A stretch of DNA of 64,000 nt from Hyphomicrobiaceae bacterium (GTDB lineage: Bacteria > Pseudomonadota > Alphaproteobacteria > Rhizobiales > Hyphomicrobiaceae), in NCBI GenBank assembly GCA_020442165.1, contig JAGRKV010000008.1:124001-188000 (forward strand), written 5' to 3'. Positions within the stretch are counted from its first letter, which is position 1, and every line of letters starts with the position of its first letter. This document shows positions 1 to 9,153 of this stretch, piece by piece. A program made the translations under genes and the position numbers. Under the pieces are notes generated by a model. That model was not told where the DNA came from. It saw only the letters and a program-made list of their open reading frames with translations, and did no database searches.

Positions 1-1
1 G

Positions 2-1900
2 TCAAAATCCGAGATCCTCGAACTCTACCTCAACCGGGTTTATTTCGGCGGCGGCGCCTACGGTGTCGAAGCTGCGGCACAGCGCTATTTCGACAAGTCG
101 ACGCGCTCGCTGACGGTCGCGGAAGCAGCACTGATAGCGGGCCTCCTCAAGGCGCCCTCGAAATATTCTCCCACGTCCAATCCCGAGGCCGCCATCACGA
201 GAGGCCGGTCGGTGCTGGCGAAGATGCGGGCAGCTAGCGTCATCGATCCGGCGACTTATGAACGGGCAAGCGCTCAGCGGGTCAGCTTTGCAGACTTCAA
301 GGGCGAGCGGACTGCGAACGGTTTTGAATATGCCATTGACATGGCGCTGGAGAAATTACCGCCGCTCCTTGGCGAGGATCACGGCGAGATCATCGTCGAG
401 ACCACGATCGATGCCGCCCTGCAAAAGCGTGCCAATGCGATTGTCCGTGCAGCGCTTGACGCGAAAGGTGCAACGGTCAAGGCCAGTCAGGCTGCGCTGG
501 TGACGACGGATCCCGATGGCGGCATCCGCGCCCTGATCGGCGGGCGTTCATTCGCGGAGAGCCAATTCAACAGGGCCACCAAGGCACGCCGGCAGCCGGG
601 CTCCGTCTTCAAGCCGTTTGTTTATCTGACGGCCATCGAGCAGGGCATGACGCCTGACACGATTACCTATGACCTTCCCATCACGATCGATGGCTGGTCG
701 CCTCGCAACGACAACAACCGGCACGCTGGAGCGTTGACGCTCCGACAGGCGCTGGCTCAATCCGTCAATACGGTTGCCGTGCGGCTGGCTGGCAACGCGG
801 GGCTTCCCGCGGTGAGCGCCACGGCACGCCGTTTGGGCATTCAATCGGACTTGCGCGAAGATCTCTCGATGGCGCTTGGCACTTCGGAGCTGTCGCTTCT
901 GGAACTCGTTAGCGCCTACACTGTATTTTCGAACGGCGGAGATCTCGTTGAGCCGCACATCATAAGGCGCGTCCGGCTCAGCAATGGAAGAGTCCTCTAT
1001 GCGCGACAGGCGCCACTCGTGCAGCGGGTGGTATCGTTGCAGCACGTAGGCGCGATCAACGACATGCTTCACAGTGCCTTGACGGCGGGCACCGGCAGGC
1101 GGGCGGCGCTTCTGCATCAACCGGCTGCAGGCAAGACCGGCACGACGCAGGATTATCGTGACGCCTGGTTTATCGGATACACCTCTCATATGACGACGGG
1201 CGTCTGGATAGGCAACGATGATGGCACGCCAATGCGCCGCGTGATGGGCGGCACGCTGCCCGCAGAAATATGGCATGACGTGATGGCGGAAGCGCATCGC
1301 GATCTCAGGCCGATGGCGTTGCCCGGCATGATTTCGCTCGATGCGGTGGCGATGGCGGGGCAAGATTCTTCGGCGCGGGGAAGCGATGTGGTCGAGAAGC
1401 GCTATTGGCAGATCGGCGCGCCCGCCACGACCAGCTCCACCCGGGGCGCCACATCCGGCACGGGAAGAGCAAGGACGGCTGAGAAGTCACCTTCTATCGC
1501 TCCGAGTGCAGCGCCTATTCCCATGCGTGCCAGCAAGCTTGCTCGTGCAGCGGACGGCAAACCGTTGCCGCGCAGAGCGGTGATCGGTCAGCGGCTGGTG
1601 ATAGAGCCGCCCAAGGTTCCATCCGGTGTTGCGACCGCCGGGCCTCAAAATACGTCATCTTCTGGAGTTCCGGCGCCAGCTAAATCGACGGCGGGGCAAC
1701 ATCCCAGCGAGCGGATCAGTGCAGATTTTCTGGCCCGCGTACTGACTGAACCCAGTGCTCAGGAGAAAACAGAAACAGCTGCTTCTCAATCCGGATTCGA
1801 TGCCGATGCGATCCTGCGCCAGCTGGAAGCCATTCCGGATTCCGGTAGGCCGGCATCGCGCGCCGGATTGATGGCGCTGGGTGCTGGCGCATCGCGCTAG
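2..1900 (+). CDS. Class A penicillin-binding protein (PBP1A type), 5' truncated by window edge
   Basis: Bifunctional peptidoglycan glycosyltransferase/transpeptidase of the inner membrane, building and cross-linking the wall. The reading frame is open from base 2, so the start lies outside the window. The first visible residues are the end of the GT51 glycosyltransferase domain (ELYLNRVYFGGGAYGVEAA, then AEAALIAGLLKAPSKYSP). The transpeptidase domain follows, with the serine motif PGSVFKPF (SxxK), the SVN motif in LAQSVNTVAV and KTGT in GKTGTTQDYRDAWFIGYT, in the family order. About 180 residues after the catalytic core are Ser/Pro/Ala-rich low complexity, longer than usual for the family. 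The stop codon TAG (1898-1900) lies inside the CTAG that begins a dispersed repeat. Family assignment is secure. The exact paralogue (1A, 1B or 1C) is less so. Confidence 0.95.
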   Translation, partial: SKSEILELYLNRVYFGGGAYGVEAAAQRYFDKSTRSLTVAEAALIAGLLKAPSKYSPTSNPEAAITRGRSVLAKMRAASVIDPATYERASAQRVSFADFKGERTANGFEYAIDMALEKLPPLLGEDHGEIIVETTIDAALQKRANAIVRAALDAKGATVKASQAALVTTDPDGGIRALIGGRSFAESQFNRATKARRQPGSVFKPFVYLTAIEQGMTPDTITYDLPITIDGWSPRNDNNRHAGALTLRQALAQSVNTVAVRLAGNAGLPAVSATARRLGIQSDLREDLSMALGTSELSLLELVSAYTVFSNGGDLVEPHIIRRVRLSNGRVLYARQAPLVQRVVSLQHVGAINDMLHSALTAGTGRRAALLHQPAAGKTGTTQDYRDAWFIGYTSHMTTGVWIGNDDGTPMRRVMGGTLPAEIWHDVMAEAHRDLRPMALPGMISLDAVAMAGQDSSARGSDVVEKRYWQIGAPATTSSTRGATSGTGRARTAEKSPSIAPSAAPIPMRASKLARAADGKPLPRRAVIGQRLVIEPPKVPSGVATAGPQNTSSSGVPAPAKSTAGQHPSERISADFLARVLTEPSAQEKTETAASQSGFDADAILRQLEAIPDSGRPASRAGLMALGAGASR

Positions 1901-1985
1901 ATCGTTTCAGACCTACGTGGAAACGATCCAGATTTCTTCCTTCACGCAGCTAACCCTCGCTATCGCTCGGGCTGCTCCGCGGGGC
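1897..1985. repeat. Dispersed repeat A, copy 1
   Basis: About 87 bases nearly identical to 13743-13833, differing at only a few positions. It starts with CTAG, followed by the inverted repeat ATCGTTTC/GAAACGAT around an 11-base loop (1901-1927), then a shared tail ending in a GC-rich segment. It begins exactly at the stop codon of the upstream gene in both copies. The pattern resembles the small palindromic intergenic elements known from rhizobia; that class assignment is inference. Confidence 0.8.
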
Positions 1986-2010
1986 GCCGACGTTGCATCC
2001 GGCGCCCCGC
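1979..2010. terminator. Perfect 10-bp inverted repeat between convergent genes
   Basis: Bases 1979-1988 (GCGGGGCGCC) are the exact reverse complement of 2001-2010, with a 12-base loop. The hairpin lies between the convergent PBP and CoA-transferase stops, so it could end or protect both transcripts. Neither side has a T-run, so it is not a canonical intrinsic terminator. Confidence 0.5.
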
Positions 2011-2016
2011 GTGCGT

Positions 2017-3987
2017 TCAATCCATGCGTTCGACCTGCTGGAATCGCTTGCGGAGGTTCGCCGCCTCGCGGGCCGCATGCGCCTGTACTTCGGCTGAGAA
2101 GATGTGCGGGGCGAGCGACCGCGAATTCAGAGCGTCCTGCATCTTCATGCGCATGAAGGCACTCGTCGAGTAGCGTGATCTTGATGCGTAGTGTTTCTGG
2201 CGCAATTCGGTGACCATATCCGCGTACTCGTCCGTCAAGTCCTCCGCGATGCGGAAGCCGTCCAGATTGACGATGGCGTGTACGGGCTCGGATGCTTCAT
2301 TGCAGGCCTTGATGATAACGCGCTTCAAGTCGTCGATGTCGCTGCGCTTCCTGACATTCCATCCTTCGAGGTTGATGAAGAGCAGGTTACGCTTCTTGTC
2401 GTAGTCGATACGCTCACCCAGATTGACGTTGAATAGATCGTCGGCAAGATTCATGGGTTCGTCGAGGAAGATGCGTCGGTCCATGAGCGTAGGCTTGTTG
2501 ACGATGGGCTTGAAGTCCATGTGGGCGATAATGTCTTTCTCGATGTCGATGCCCGGAGCCACCTCAGTCAGTTCGAGGCCATCGGCCGTCAACTCGAAGA
2601 CGCAGCGTTCGGTCACGTAGATCACGGGCTGGCGCTTCTGCTGCGCATAGGAACCCGAGAAGGTGATCTGTTCGACGTTGCTGACGAACTTGCGAGTCCG
2701 GCCCTCGCTGAGGATCTTGAGCTTGCCGTCCTCGATCGCGATTTTCAGGCCGCCCGCGGTGAAGGTTCCCGCGAACACGACGGCACGCGAGTTCTGCGAA
2801 ATGTTGATGAAGCCGCCGCAACCGTTGAGGCGACCGGCAAATTTCGACGTGTTGACGTTGCCGGCTTCGTCGCATTCGGCCATGCCGAGACAGGTCATGT
2901 CCAGGCCGCCACCATCGTAGAAGTCGAACATCTGGTTCTGATCGATGATCGAATGCGCATTGGCGGATGAGCCGAAGTTGGAGCCGCCGGCCAGAACGCC
3001 GCCGACGGCGCCTGCTTCGGTGGTCATGGTGATGTGAGGTGTCACCTTCTCTTCGTTTGCGACGGCGGCGATGCCGTCCGGTGCTCCGACGCCGAGGTTG
3101 ATGACACCGTTGGGCGGCAATTCGAATGCGGCACGGCGGGCAATGATCTTGCGCTCGTCGAGAGGCATCTTCGCCATGCCCTCGACCGGGATGCGGATTT
3201 CCCCGGCAAGAGCTGCGTTATAGATCACGCCGTAGTTCATCCGGTGCATTTCCGGCGGGTCGGCGACGACGACGCAATCGACAAGGACGCCAGGGATCTT
3301 GACGCTCTTGGGTGGAATGGAGCCGTGCTCGACGATGCGCTCGACCTGGACAATGACGAGGCCCTTGTTGGAATGGGCAGCCATCGCTTGCGCGACGCCG
3401 TCGAGGGTGAGCGCTTCTTTCTCCATGGAGATGTTGCCGAAGGGATCGGCGCTGGTGCCGCGAATGAGCGCAACATCAATGCGGGTTGCTTTGTAGAACA
3501 GCCATTCCTCGCCTTCGACGTCGAGCAGCTTGACGATGTCCTCCTCGGTCTTGGTGTTGACCTTGCCGCCGCCCAATCGCGGGTCGACGTAGGTGTGAAG
3601 ACCGACCTTGGAGAAAAGGCCTGGCTGGCCGCCAGCACAGGCACGGTAGAGCTGTGAGATAACGCCCTGCGGAAGATTGTAGCCGCAGATCTTGTTTTCC
3701 TGCGCAGCCTTGGCGACGCCCGGCATGCGGCCGAAGTTGGCAGCGATGACGCGCTTCAACATGCCTTCGTGGTGGAAGCGGCCAGTGCCAAGGCCCTTGG
3801 AGTCGCCCGCGCCCGCGCACATGATGAGCGTCATGTCGCGCGGATGGCCGGATTGCACAAAGCGCTTTTCAAGCGCGGCGTGCAATGCCTCGGGAATGCA
3901 GCTTTGAACGAATCCTGTGGTGGTGATGACGTCGTTGTCGCGCACGAGCGCAATAGCCTCGTCCGCTGTGATGACTTTGTTTTTCAT
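2017..3987 (-). CDS. Acyl-CoA:acetate/3-ketoacid CoA-transferase, fused alpha/beta, with C-terminal extension
   Basis: Transfers coenzyme A between carboxylic acids (acetate, propionate or acetoacetate class) through a glutamyl-CoA thioester. The protein is 656 aa. The alpha half begins at the N-terminus (MKNKVITADEAIALVRDND) and the beta half at about residue 275. The catalytic glutamate is E324 in TTEAGAVGG, with the glycine-rich loop GVLAGGSNFG after it. Single-chain YdiF/propionate CoA-transferases usually end near 520-530 residues. Here about 120 extra residues follow from about 535 (RIDYDKKRNLLFINLEGWNVR), an alpha/beta stretch I cannot assign. The ATG has an AGGGA sequence 11 bases upstream. 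The substrate cannot be told from sequence. A role in short-chain acyl-CoA or PHB turnover is possible, given the depolymerase 1.2 kb away. Confidence 0.9.
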   Translation of the reverse strand: MKNKVITADEAIALVRDNDVITTTGFVQSCIPEALHAALEKRFVQSGHPRDMTLIMCAGAGDSKGLGTGRFHHEGMLKRVIAANFGRMPGVAKAAQENKICGYNLPQGVISQLYRACAGGQPGLFSKVGLHTYVDPRLGGGKVNTKTEEDIVKLLDVEGEEWLFYKATRIDVALIRGTSADPFGNISMEKEALTLDGVAQAMAAHSNKGLVIVQVERIVEHGSIPPKSVKIPGVLVDCVVVADPPEMHRMNYGVIYNAALAGEIRIPVEGMAKMPLDERKIIARRAAFELPPNGVINLGVGAPDGIAAVANEEKVTPHITMTTEAGAVGGVLAGGSNFGSSANAHSIIDQNQMFDFYDGGGLDMTCLGMAECDEAGNVNTSKFAGRLNGCGGFINISQNSRAVVFAGTFTAGGLKIAIEDGKLKILSEGRTRKFVSNVEQITFSGSYAQQKRQPVIYVTERCVFELTADGLELTEVAPGIDIEKDIIAHMDFKPIVNKPTLMDRRIFLDEPMNLADDLFNVNLGERIDYDKKRNLLFINLEGWNVRKRSDIDDLKRVIIKACNEASEPVHAIVNLDGFRIAEDLTDEYADMVTELRQKHYASRSRYSTSAFMRMKMQDALNSRSLAPHIFSAEVQAHAAREAANLRKRFQQVERMD

Positions 3988-4162
3988 TGTTGGGTGTTTC
4001 CCTGGCGTCCCCGCTGCAACGCCGCGATCTCTGGCATGCCAGAGCGCGTGAGGTTTGCGGAGTTTCTGCTTCTTGACGGGGAAACCGTAATCAGTGGCGG
4101 CGGCTCGCGCAACTGAATGCGATCAATGCGCTTGAAGGCGCCGTGCAAGTTCAGCCGGCCGA

Positions 4163-4939
4163 TCAGCGGCGCGTGATGGTGGATGGTCCGTAACGGTGCA
4201 GGTCCATGCCGTAGATCTGCAGCCACTGCCTTGCCTCGTCCATCTGCGGCATGGTGCGCCGCACGAGGCTCCAGAAACGCTGGCCGTGGTTCATTTCCTT
4301 CAGGTGCGCGACCTCGTGTGCGGCGACATAATCCAGGATCAGCGGCGGGGCGAGGATGAGGCGCCAAGAAAACGACAGCGTTCCGGTGGTCGAGCAGGAG
4401 CCCCAGCGGCTCGACTGATCGCGCACGGTAATGCGCTTGGCCACAAGCCCAAGGTTGCGCGTGTGGTGCATGACCCGGGCGTCAAGGTCGCGGCGGGCTT
4501 CATCGAAGAGCCAATCGGTCAGGCGGCGCGTCGCATTTTCGGCAAGGCCATTGACCAGGAGATTCGGGTAGGAGGCGCCGCAGTGGTCCGTGCGTTCGCT
4601 CGTGCGCTGCACAGGCTGGCCACGGATGTTGCGTCCGGTGAAAACGAGGATATGGGGCTCGCCACGCAGTGGCATCACGGCACCATGGCTGAGCGGCACG
4701 GGCTCGGGTATGGAACCAAGGCGCTCACGCACCCAATCGATATTGCGATGGAGGAACGTGCCGGCCTCGATCAGATCGCAGGTCATTGGCACGGTGACGA
4801 TGACAGCACGGCGGGTCTGCGAGACACGCAACGTCAAGCGGCGTGCTGCCGGATGGCGGCGCACTTCCACGTCGGCGCCCAAATCGGACAATGCCGGTGT
4901 ATCTAGTCTGGAAGGCACGGAGGCTCTCGCCGCTGCCAT
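4163..4939 (-). CDS. YgjP/M48-type zinc metallopeptidase (DUF45)
   Basis: Predicted soluble zinc metalloprotease of the SprT/YgjP (WLM-like) group. The zinc site is HEVAH in YVAAHEVAHLKEMNHGQRFW, with a downstream histidine completing the site as in this family. The conserved RWGSCS motif (QSSRWGSCSTTG) comes just before. I place the start at the ATG at 4939 because GGGGGAGA lies 5-6 bases upstream, giving 258 aa. A longer frame to 5014 lacks such a site. Substrates of this family are poorly known. The gene stands alone, 175 bases upstream of the CoA-transferase start on the same strand. Confidence 0.88.
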   Translation of the reverse strand: MAAARASVPSRLDTPALSDLGADVEVRRHPAARRLTLRVSQTRRAVIVTVPMTCDLIEAGTFLHRNIDWVRERLGSIPEPVPLSHGAVMPLRGEPHILVFTGRNIRGQPVQRTSERTDHCGASYPNLLVNGLAENATRRLTDWLFDEARRDLDARVMHHTRNLGLVAKRITVRDQSSRWGSCSTTGTLSFSWRLILAPPLILDYVAAHEVAHLKEMNHGQRFWSLVRRTMPQMDEARQWLQIYGMDLHRYGPSTITRR

Positions 4940-5154
4940 GCTTTCTCCCCCGCTGACGTGCCCAGAGTACAGCTCGCCCGTGTTGACGACGGATCGAGGG
5001 CATTCGTCAACCAAGCATCGTTGCGCCTAGTGACAACACTCGGTGAATGCCTCGATAAGGATCGGCCAGTTCACAAGGACTATCGCGATCGCCGCACGCA
5101 TTGCCAGCATCATTGAGCGATACAATGCGCGAAGCAAGAAGGATGTGGCGCAAT

Positions 5155-5177
5155 CGCCCCACAAGACAAGTGGGGCG
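5155..5177 (-). terminator. Hairpin downstream of phaZ
   Basis: CGCCCCAC (5155-5162) and GTGGGGCG (5170-5177) form a perfect 8-bp stem with a 7-base loop, 48 bases past the phaZ stop. There is no T-run on either strand, so it may be a 3'-end stabiliser rather than an intrinsic terminator. The rest of 4940-5224 shows nothing else I can support. Confidence 0.35.
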
Positions 5178-5224
5178 GCCACATGCGCGGCGACGCTGGG
5201 CGTATTCTATTTCTCGCTTTGCAA

Positions 5225-6619
5225 CTAACCGTTATGGCCGCGCGTGCGAGCGGCACGCGATGATTGGTGCGATGCGCCAAAGGTGAAGGCTGCGGTTTCG
5301 AGCGGCTGCGAGGATACATTTCTTGTTGCCGCCCGGGAGACGGCCGTCGCATTCGGCACGTTCATCTCAACGGGGATGTTGCCGCGCCGCGGATCGAAGG
5401 AGCGCATGAACTGAGCTATGCGCGGAGCGATATCGGCGCGGAAACGGGAGCCGTTGAATATGCCGTAGTGACCGACACCGGGGCACTCGTAATGCAGCTT
5501 CATTTCATCTGGAACATTACGGGCAAGATCGAGAACGGCGCGGCACTGGCCAACGCCCGTGATGTCGTCCTTCTCTCCCTCGATCGTCATGATCGCCACA
5601 CGCTTGATGCTGGCGAGGTCCAAACGCTGTCCGCGATGGACAAATTCGCCTTTGGGCAATGCGTGGCGGACAAACACGGTATCGATCGTCTGCAGGTAGA
5701 ACTCGGCGGTCAGGTCCATTACCGCCAGATATTCGTCATAGAACTCGCGATGCTTCTCGGCGCTGTCACCATCGCCATGGACCAGATGAAGGAAGAGGTC
5801 CTTGTGGGCTGTCAGGTGACGGTCGAGGTTCATCGTCATGAACCCGGTGAGCTGTAGGAAGCCCGGGTAGACGGCGCGGCCGTAGCCGATGGCTGGCCAG
5901 GGCACGGTGGTGACGACATTGTTGCGGAACCACTGGGTGCCCTTCTCCTCGGCGAGGCGGTTGACCTCGGTCGGGTTGATGCGGGTATCCACAGGGCCGC
6001 CCGCGAGCGTCAGCGAATGCGGCACGCAAGGGTCGCTTTCCTGCTCCATCAGTGCGACGGCGGCAAGGACAGGCACGGAAGGCTGGCAGACCGCGAAGGC
6101 GTGCACATCGCCATCCAGGTGGCGCAGCATGTCGCGAACGTAGTCGATATAGTCATCAAGATCGAAACGCCCGGCGGCCAGGGGGACGTCGCGCACATCG
6201 AGCCAGTCGGTGATGTAGACTTCGTGATCCGGCAGCAGCGCCTCAACGGTGCCGCGCAGAAGCGTCGCATAGTGGCCAGACATCGGCGCGACGAGCAGGA
6301 CGCGCGGGTCCTTCAAGGCCCGCTCGCGGGGCACGTCACGCACGAAATGCAACAGATTGCAGAAAGGACGCTTCCAGACGGCCTCTTCGCGCACGCCTAC
6401 GGTGCGACCGTCGACAACGGTCGTCTTGATCCGGAATTCCGGTTTTTCATACCGGCGCGTGGTGCGCTCAAAGACTTCACAGACCGCCGCAGCCTGACGG
6501 CCGACATGCGTGTGAGTCAAAGGATTGAGCGGGTTCTTGAAGAACAGCTTGAAATTGTTGGCTGCCAGCCGTGCCGGCTTCACCGCAGCATGGCCGATCT
6601 CGTACCAATGGTAGAGCAC
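5225..6619 (-). CDS. phaZ: Intracellular poly(3-hydroxybutyrate) depolymerase
   Basis: Hydrolyses stored PHB granules to 3-hydroxybutyrate in the cytoplasm (PhaZ1/i-PHB depolymerase family, alpha/beta hydrolase fold). The N-terminus MLYHWYEIGHAAVKPARLAA is typical of the family. The nucleophile is a cysteine, C178 in AFAVCQPSVP, in place of the usual lipase serine, as in Ralstonia PhaZ1. The acid is probably in EGEKDDITG and the histidine in PGVGHYGIFNG near residue 390. The start is GTG at 6619 with GAGGGGGAG just upstream. At 464 aa it is longer than the usual 410-420 aa, because of a Ser/Ala-rich tail after about residue 420. It is divergent from the RegB kinase gene. Confidence 0.93.
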   Translation of the reverse strand: MLYHWYEIGHAAVKPARLAANNFKLFFKNPLNPLTHTHVGRQAAAVCEVFERTTRRYEKPEFRIKTTVVDGRTVGVREEAVWKRPFCNLLHFVRDVPRERALKDPRVLLVAPMSGHYATLLRGTVEALLPDHEVYITDWLDVRDVPLAAGRFDLDDYIDYVRDMLRHLDGDVHAFAVCQPSVPVLAAVALMEQESDPCVPHSLTLAGGPVDTRINPTEVNRLAEEKGTQWFRNNVVTTVPWPAIGYGRAVYPGFLQLTGFMTMNLDRHLTAHKDLFLHLVHGDGDSAEKHREFYDEYLAVMDLTAEFYLQTIDTVFVRHALPKGEFVHRGQRLDLASIKRVAIMTIEGEKDDITGVGQCRAVLDLARNVPDEMKLHYECPGVGHYGIFNGSRFRADIAPRIAQFMRSFDPRRGNIPVEMNVPNATAVSRAATRNVSSQPLETAAFTFGASHQSSRAARTRGHNG

Positions 6620-6994
6620 AGGCTCCCCCTCGGAATTGTTGCCCCTCGGAATTTACTGGAAACCGGACGATACAAACGGAGCGCAATGTTCCCCTCGTGC
6701 AGTCGGGTGTCCGACCACTACGATTGCGCAGTGCGGTAGAGCGGGAGGCTGCACTGATTCGCATGTTGACGAAAGTTGGAAAGCAATGCGCGACTTTCCG
6801 TATAGGGTGCGTTATCACCGCCGTTTTCCTGACAATCAGGGCTAAACCGGCGAAATTGCGTGCCGGCGAGCGATTCCGTCTTGTGTGCAGTGCAGCACCA
6901 ACTCGTGCCTTGTGTTACTATTCGACATCTGTCTCTTGGAGATATGTTGCGGCGAGCATTATTGAAATGATTTGAGATCGATAGGACACGCCGC
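6620..6994. promoter_or_regulatory. Intergenic region between divergent phaZ and regB
   Basis: 375 bases without a convincing gene. It must carry the promoters for phaZ (reverse) and the RegB/RegA pair (forward). An AGGA at 6983-6986 serves the TTG start at 6995. I find no clear sigma-70 hexamers, repeat or RNA structure. Confidence 0.5.
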
Positions 6995-8368
6995 TTGGCT
7001 TCCAATGATTTGATTGCCCGAGGACTGGAGGTGGTTTCGGGGGTGGACAGCCGCCTCCGGCTGCAAACCATAGTCCGGCTTCGCTGGATGGCGGTGCTTG
7101 GTCAGCTCGCGGCCGTGCTCTTTGTCTGGCTCGTCATGCAGTTTCCAATGCCGGTGGGGTATTGCCTGGCATTCATCGCGCTGTCGGCTTGGGTCAACGT
7201 CGCTCTTTCCATCCGTTTCCCGGCACGGCATCGCTTCAGCGTGTGGGCGGCGACAGCACTGCTCGCCTACGACATTGTGCAGCTTTCGGCGCTGCTCTAC
7301 CTGACGGGCGGTCTGCAGAATCCTTTCACGTTGCTGTTGCTGGCACCTGTGACCGTCTCGGCGGCAACATTGCCGGTGGCCAGCACGATCCTGCTGGGTG
7401 TGATTGCGGTTGCGGCTGCCTACGTTCTGGCTTTCTCATACTGGCCGCTGCCCTGGTATCAGGGCATGCGTTACGAAATGCCTCTTCCCTACAAGCTTGG
7501 GGTTCTGGCGGCGGTGGCCGCAGGCATCGGCTTCATTGCGTTCTACGTGTGGCGTCTCGCCAGGGAGGCCGAACTCATGTCGCACGCACTGGCTGCGACG
7601 GAAGAAATCCTCGCGCGCGAGCAGAAGCTGCACGCTCTCGACGGGCTTGCGGCAGCAGCCGCTCATGAACTCGGCACGCCGCTATCCACCATTGTGCTGG
7701 TCACTTCGGAGCTGGCGCGTGACCTCAAGGGGACGCCACAGGCCGAAGACGTCATCCTGCTACGCGACCAGGCGAGCCGCTGCCGCGAGATCCTGCAGAA
7801 GTTGACCCGCACGCCGGGGACGCAGGATGCATGGTATGCACGACTGACCATTCGTGAACTGGTCGATGAAGCTTCACAGGCTTATCGCAACGGTCCAGTC
7901 GTCGTAACTGTGGTCGCCGGACCGGACACGCTGGCGTCGGGGACCGGCGTACTGGAACCCGTCGTTATCCGGCGGCCGGGTATGATCTATGGGCTCGGCA
8001 ACATCATCGAGAACGCGGTCGACTTTGCCAATTCGAAGGTCGAGATCGTGGCGCGCTGGTCGCAGACCGCGGTGTCCATCTCCGTCACCGACGATGGGCC
8101 GGGCTTTGCTCCCGAGCTTATCGAGACGCTGGGTGAGCCTTATGTCTCGACGCGCCGGCAAACCGCGCTGGCAGGTGTTGGCAAGCGCGGCGGCGGTAGC
8201 AAAGCCGGAGGGCTCGGTCTTGGGTTCTTCATTGCCAAGACACTTCTGGAGCGTTCCGGCGCGGCGCTCAGTTTGGAAAATCGACCCGAACCCGATCATG
8301 GTGCCATTGTCACCGTCACCTGGTCGCGTCAGAGTTTCGAAAGGGTGGATTCCAATGTCACCGCGTGA
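6995..8368 (+). CDS. regB: Redox sensor histidine kinase RegB/ActS/PrrB
   Basis: Membrane kinase that phosphorylates RegA in response to redox state. Six hydrophobic segments lie between residues about 30 and 188. The quinone-sensing motif GGLQNPF is at 105-111. The H-box HALDGLAAAAAHELGTPL places the phosphorylated histidine at H224. C263 in QASRCREIL corresponds by position to the redox-active cysteine of RegB. The ATPase domain follows, with NIIENAVDFA (N-box), DDGPGF (G1) and GGLGLGFFIAK (G2). The start is TTG at 6995 with AGGA eight bases upstream. regA follows after 120 bases. In this family the pair controls respiration, carbon and nitrogen fixation and acid tolerance. The position divergent from phaZ suggests, but does not show, redox control of PHB use. 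Confidence 0.93.
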   Translation: MASNDLIARGLEVVSGVDSRLRLQTIVRLRWMAVLGQLAAVLFVWLVMQFPMPVGYCLAFIALSAWVNVALSIRFPARHRFSVWAATALLAYDIVQLSALLYLTGGLQNPFTLLLLAPVTVSAATLPVASTILLGVIAVAAAYVLAFSYWPLPWYQGMRYEMPLPYKLGVLAAVAAGIGFIAFYVWRLAREAELMSHALAATEEILAREQKLHALDGLAAAAAHELGTPLSTIVLVTSELARDLKGTPQAEDVILLRDQASRCREILQKLTRTPGTQDAWYARLTIRELVDEASQAYRNGPVVVTVVAGPDTLASGTGVLEPVVIRRPGMIYGLGNIIENAVDFANSKVEIVARWSQTAVSISVTDDGPGFAPELIETLGEPYVSTRRQTALAGVGKRGGGSKAGGLGLGFFIAKTLLERSGAALSLENRPEPDHGAIVTVTWSRQSFERVDSNVTA

Positions 8369-8488
8369 TTGTTTGCGCGGTAAAGGTTAACGACGTGCCA
8401 GAGGTCGCTTTATCTGCTCTGAATGGGCGGATTTGCTTGGCTCATACGCAGGCACGAATATATAAGTAATGACCCGGGAGGACCTGCT

Positions 8489-9052
8489 GTGACCGAAGAC
8501 CTTTCATTCCGCCAGGACGAATTGCCCGAGGATCGCTCTCTCATCGTCGTCGACGATGACAAGGCGTTCCTTCTGCGCTTGGTGCGCGCGATGGAAGGGC
8601 GCGGTTTCGAAGTCCGAAGTGCATCGTCGGTCAGTGAAGGCGTCGAGCTTATCCGGCAGCATGCACCGGCCTTCGCGGTGGTCGATATGCGGCTTGAGGA
8701 TGGCAGCGGTCTTGACGTCATCGCGGAGCTGGGCCGGCTGCGTCCCAATGCACGCGGCATCATCCTGACCGGATATGGAAACATCGCGACAGCGGTGACT
8801 GCGGTGAAGCTCGGCGCGGTCGATTATCTCGCCAAGCCAGCCGATGCGGATGAGATTACCGATGCGCTGCTGGCTCCGGCTAACGCCAAGGCGCCGCCGC
8901 CAGAGAACCCCATGTCGGCGGACCGCGTGCGCTGGGAGCACATTCAGCGCGTGTATGAGCTGTGCAATCGCAATGTTTCGGAAACGGCGCGGCGGCTCAA
9001 TATGCATCGGCGCACTTTGCAGCGCATCCTTGCGAAGCGCGCACCGAAGTAG
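8489..9052 (+). CDS. regA: Response regulator RegA/ActR/PrrA
   Basis: DNA-binding partner of RegB. The receiver domain has the acidic pocket VVDDDK, phospho-acceptor D66 in AVVDMRLEDGSG, the T in ILTGYG and the K in LAKPAD. A short linker with prolines (APPPENP) leads to a Fis-type helix-turn-helix at the C-terminus (NVSETARRLNMHRRTLQRIL), which is diagnostic for the family. I place the start at GTG 8489 because GGGAGGA ends six bases before it, giving 187 aa, close to the 184 aa of RegA. The open frame extends further upstream, to 8423, without a ribosome site. Confidence 0.94.
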   Translation: MTEDLSFRQDELPEDRSLIVVDDDKAFLLRLVRAMEGRGFEVRSASSVSEGVELIRQHAPAFAVVDMRLEDGSGLDVIAELGRLRPNARGIILTGYGNIATAVTAVKLGAVDYLAKPADADEITDALLAPANAKAPPPENPMSADRVRWEHIQRVYELCNRNVSETARRLNMHRRTLQRILAKRAPK

Positions 9053-9153
9053 TCTCGACAGAAACCACATGACGTTGCCCGATGACGGGTCGCGGGCCAG
9101 TGCCTTGACCTGCGCAGCGATGTCTCATTGACTTGTTCGCAGCGCTGCCAATG

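Noticed and set aside
548..1363. 271-codon reverse frame inside the penicillin-binding protein gene
   Set aside because: Antisense to conserved transpeptidase motifs; no domain seen.
5043..5228. 61-codon frame between the metalloprotease and phaZ
   Set aside because: No ribosome site, crosses a perfect hairpin, low-quality composition.
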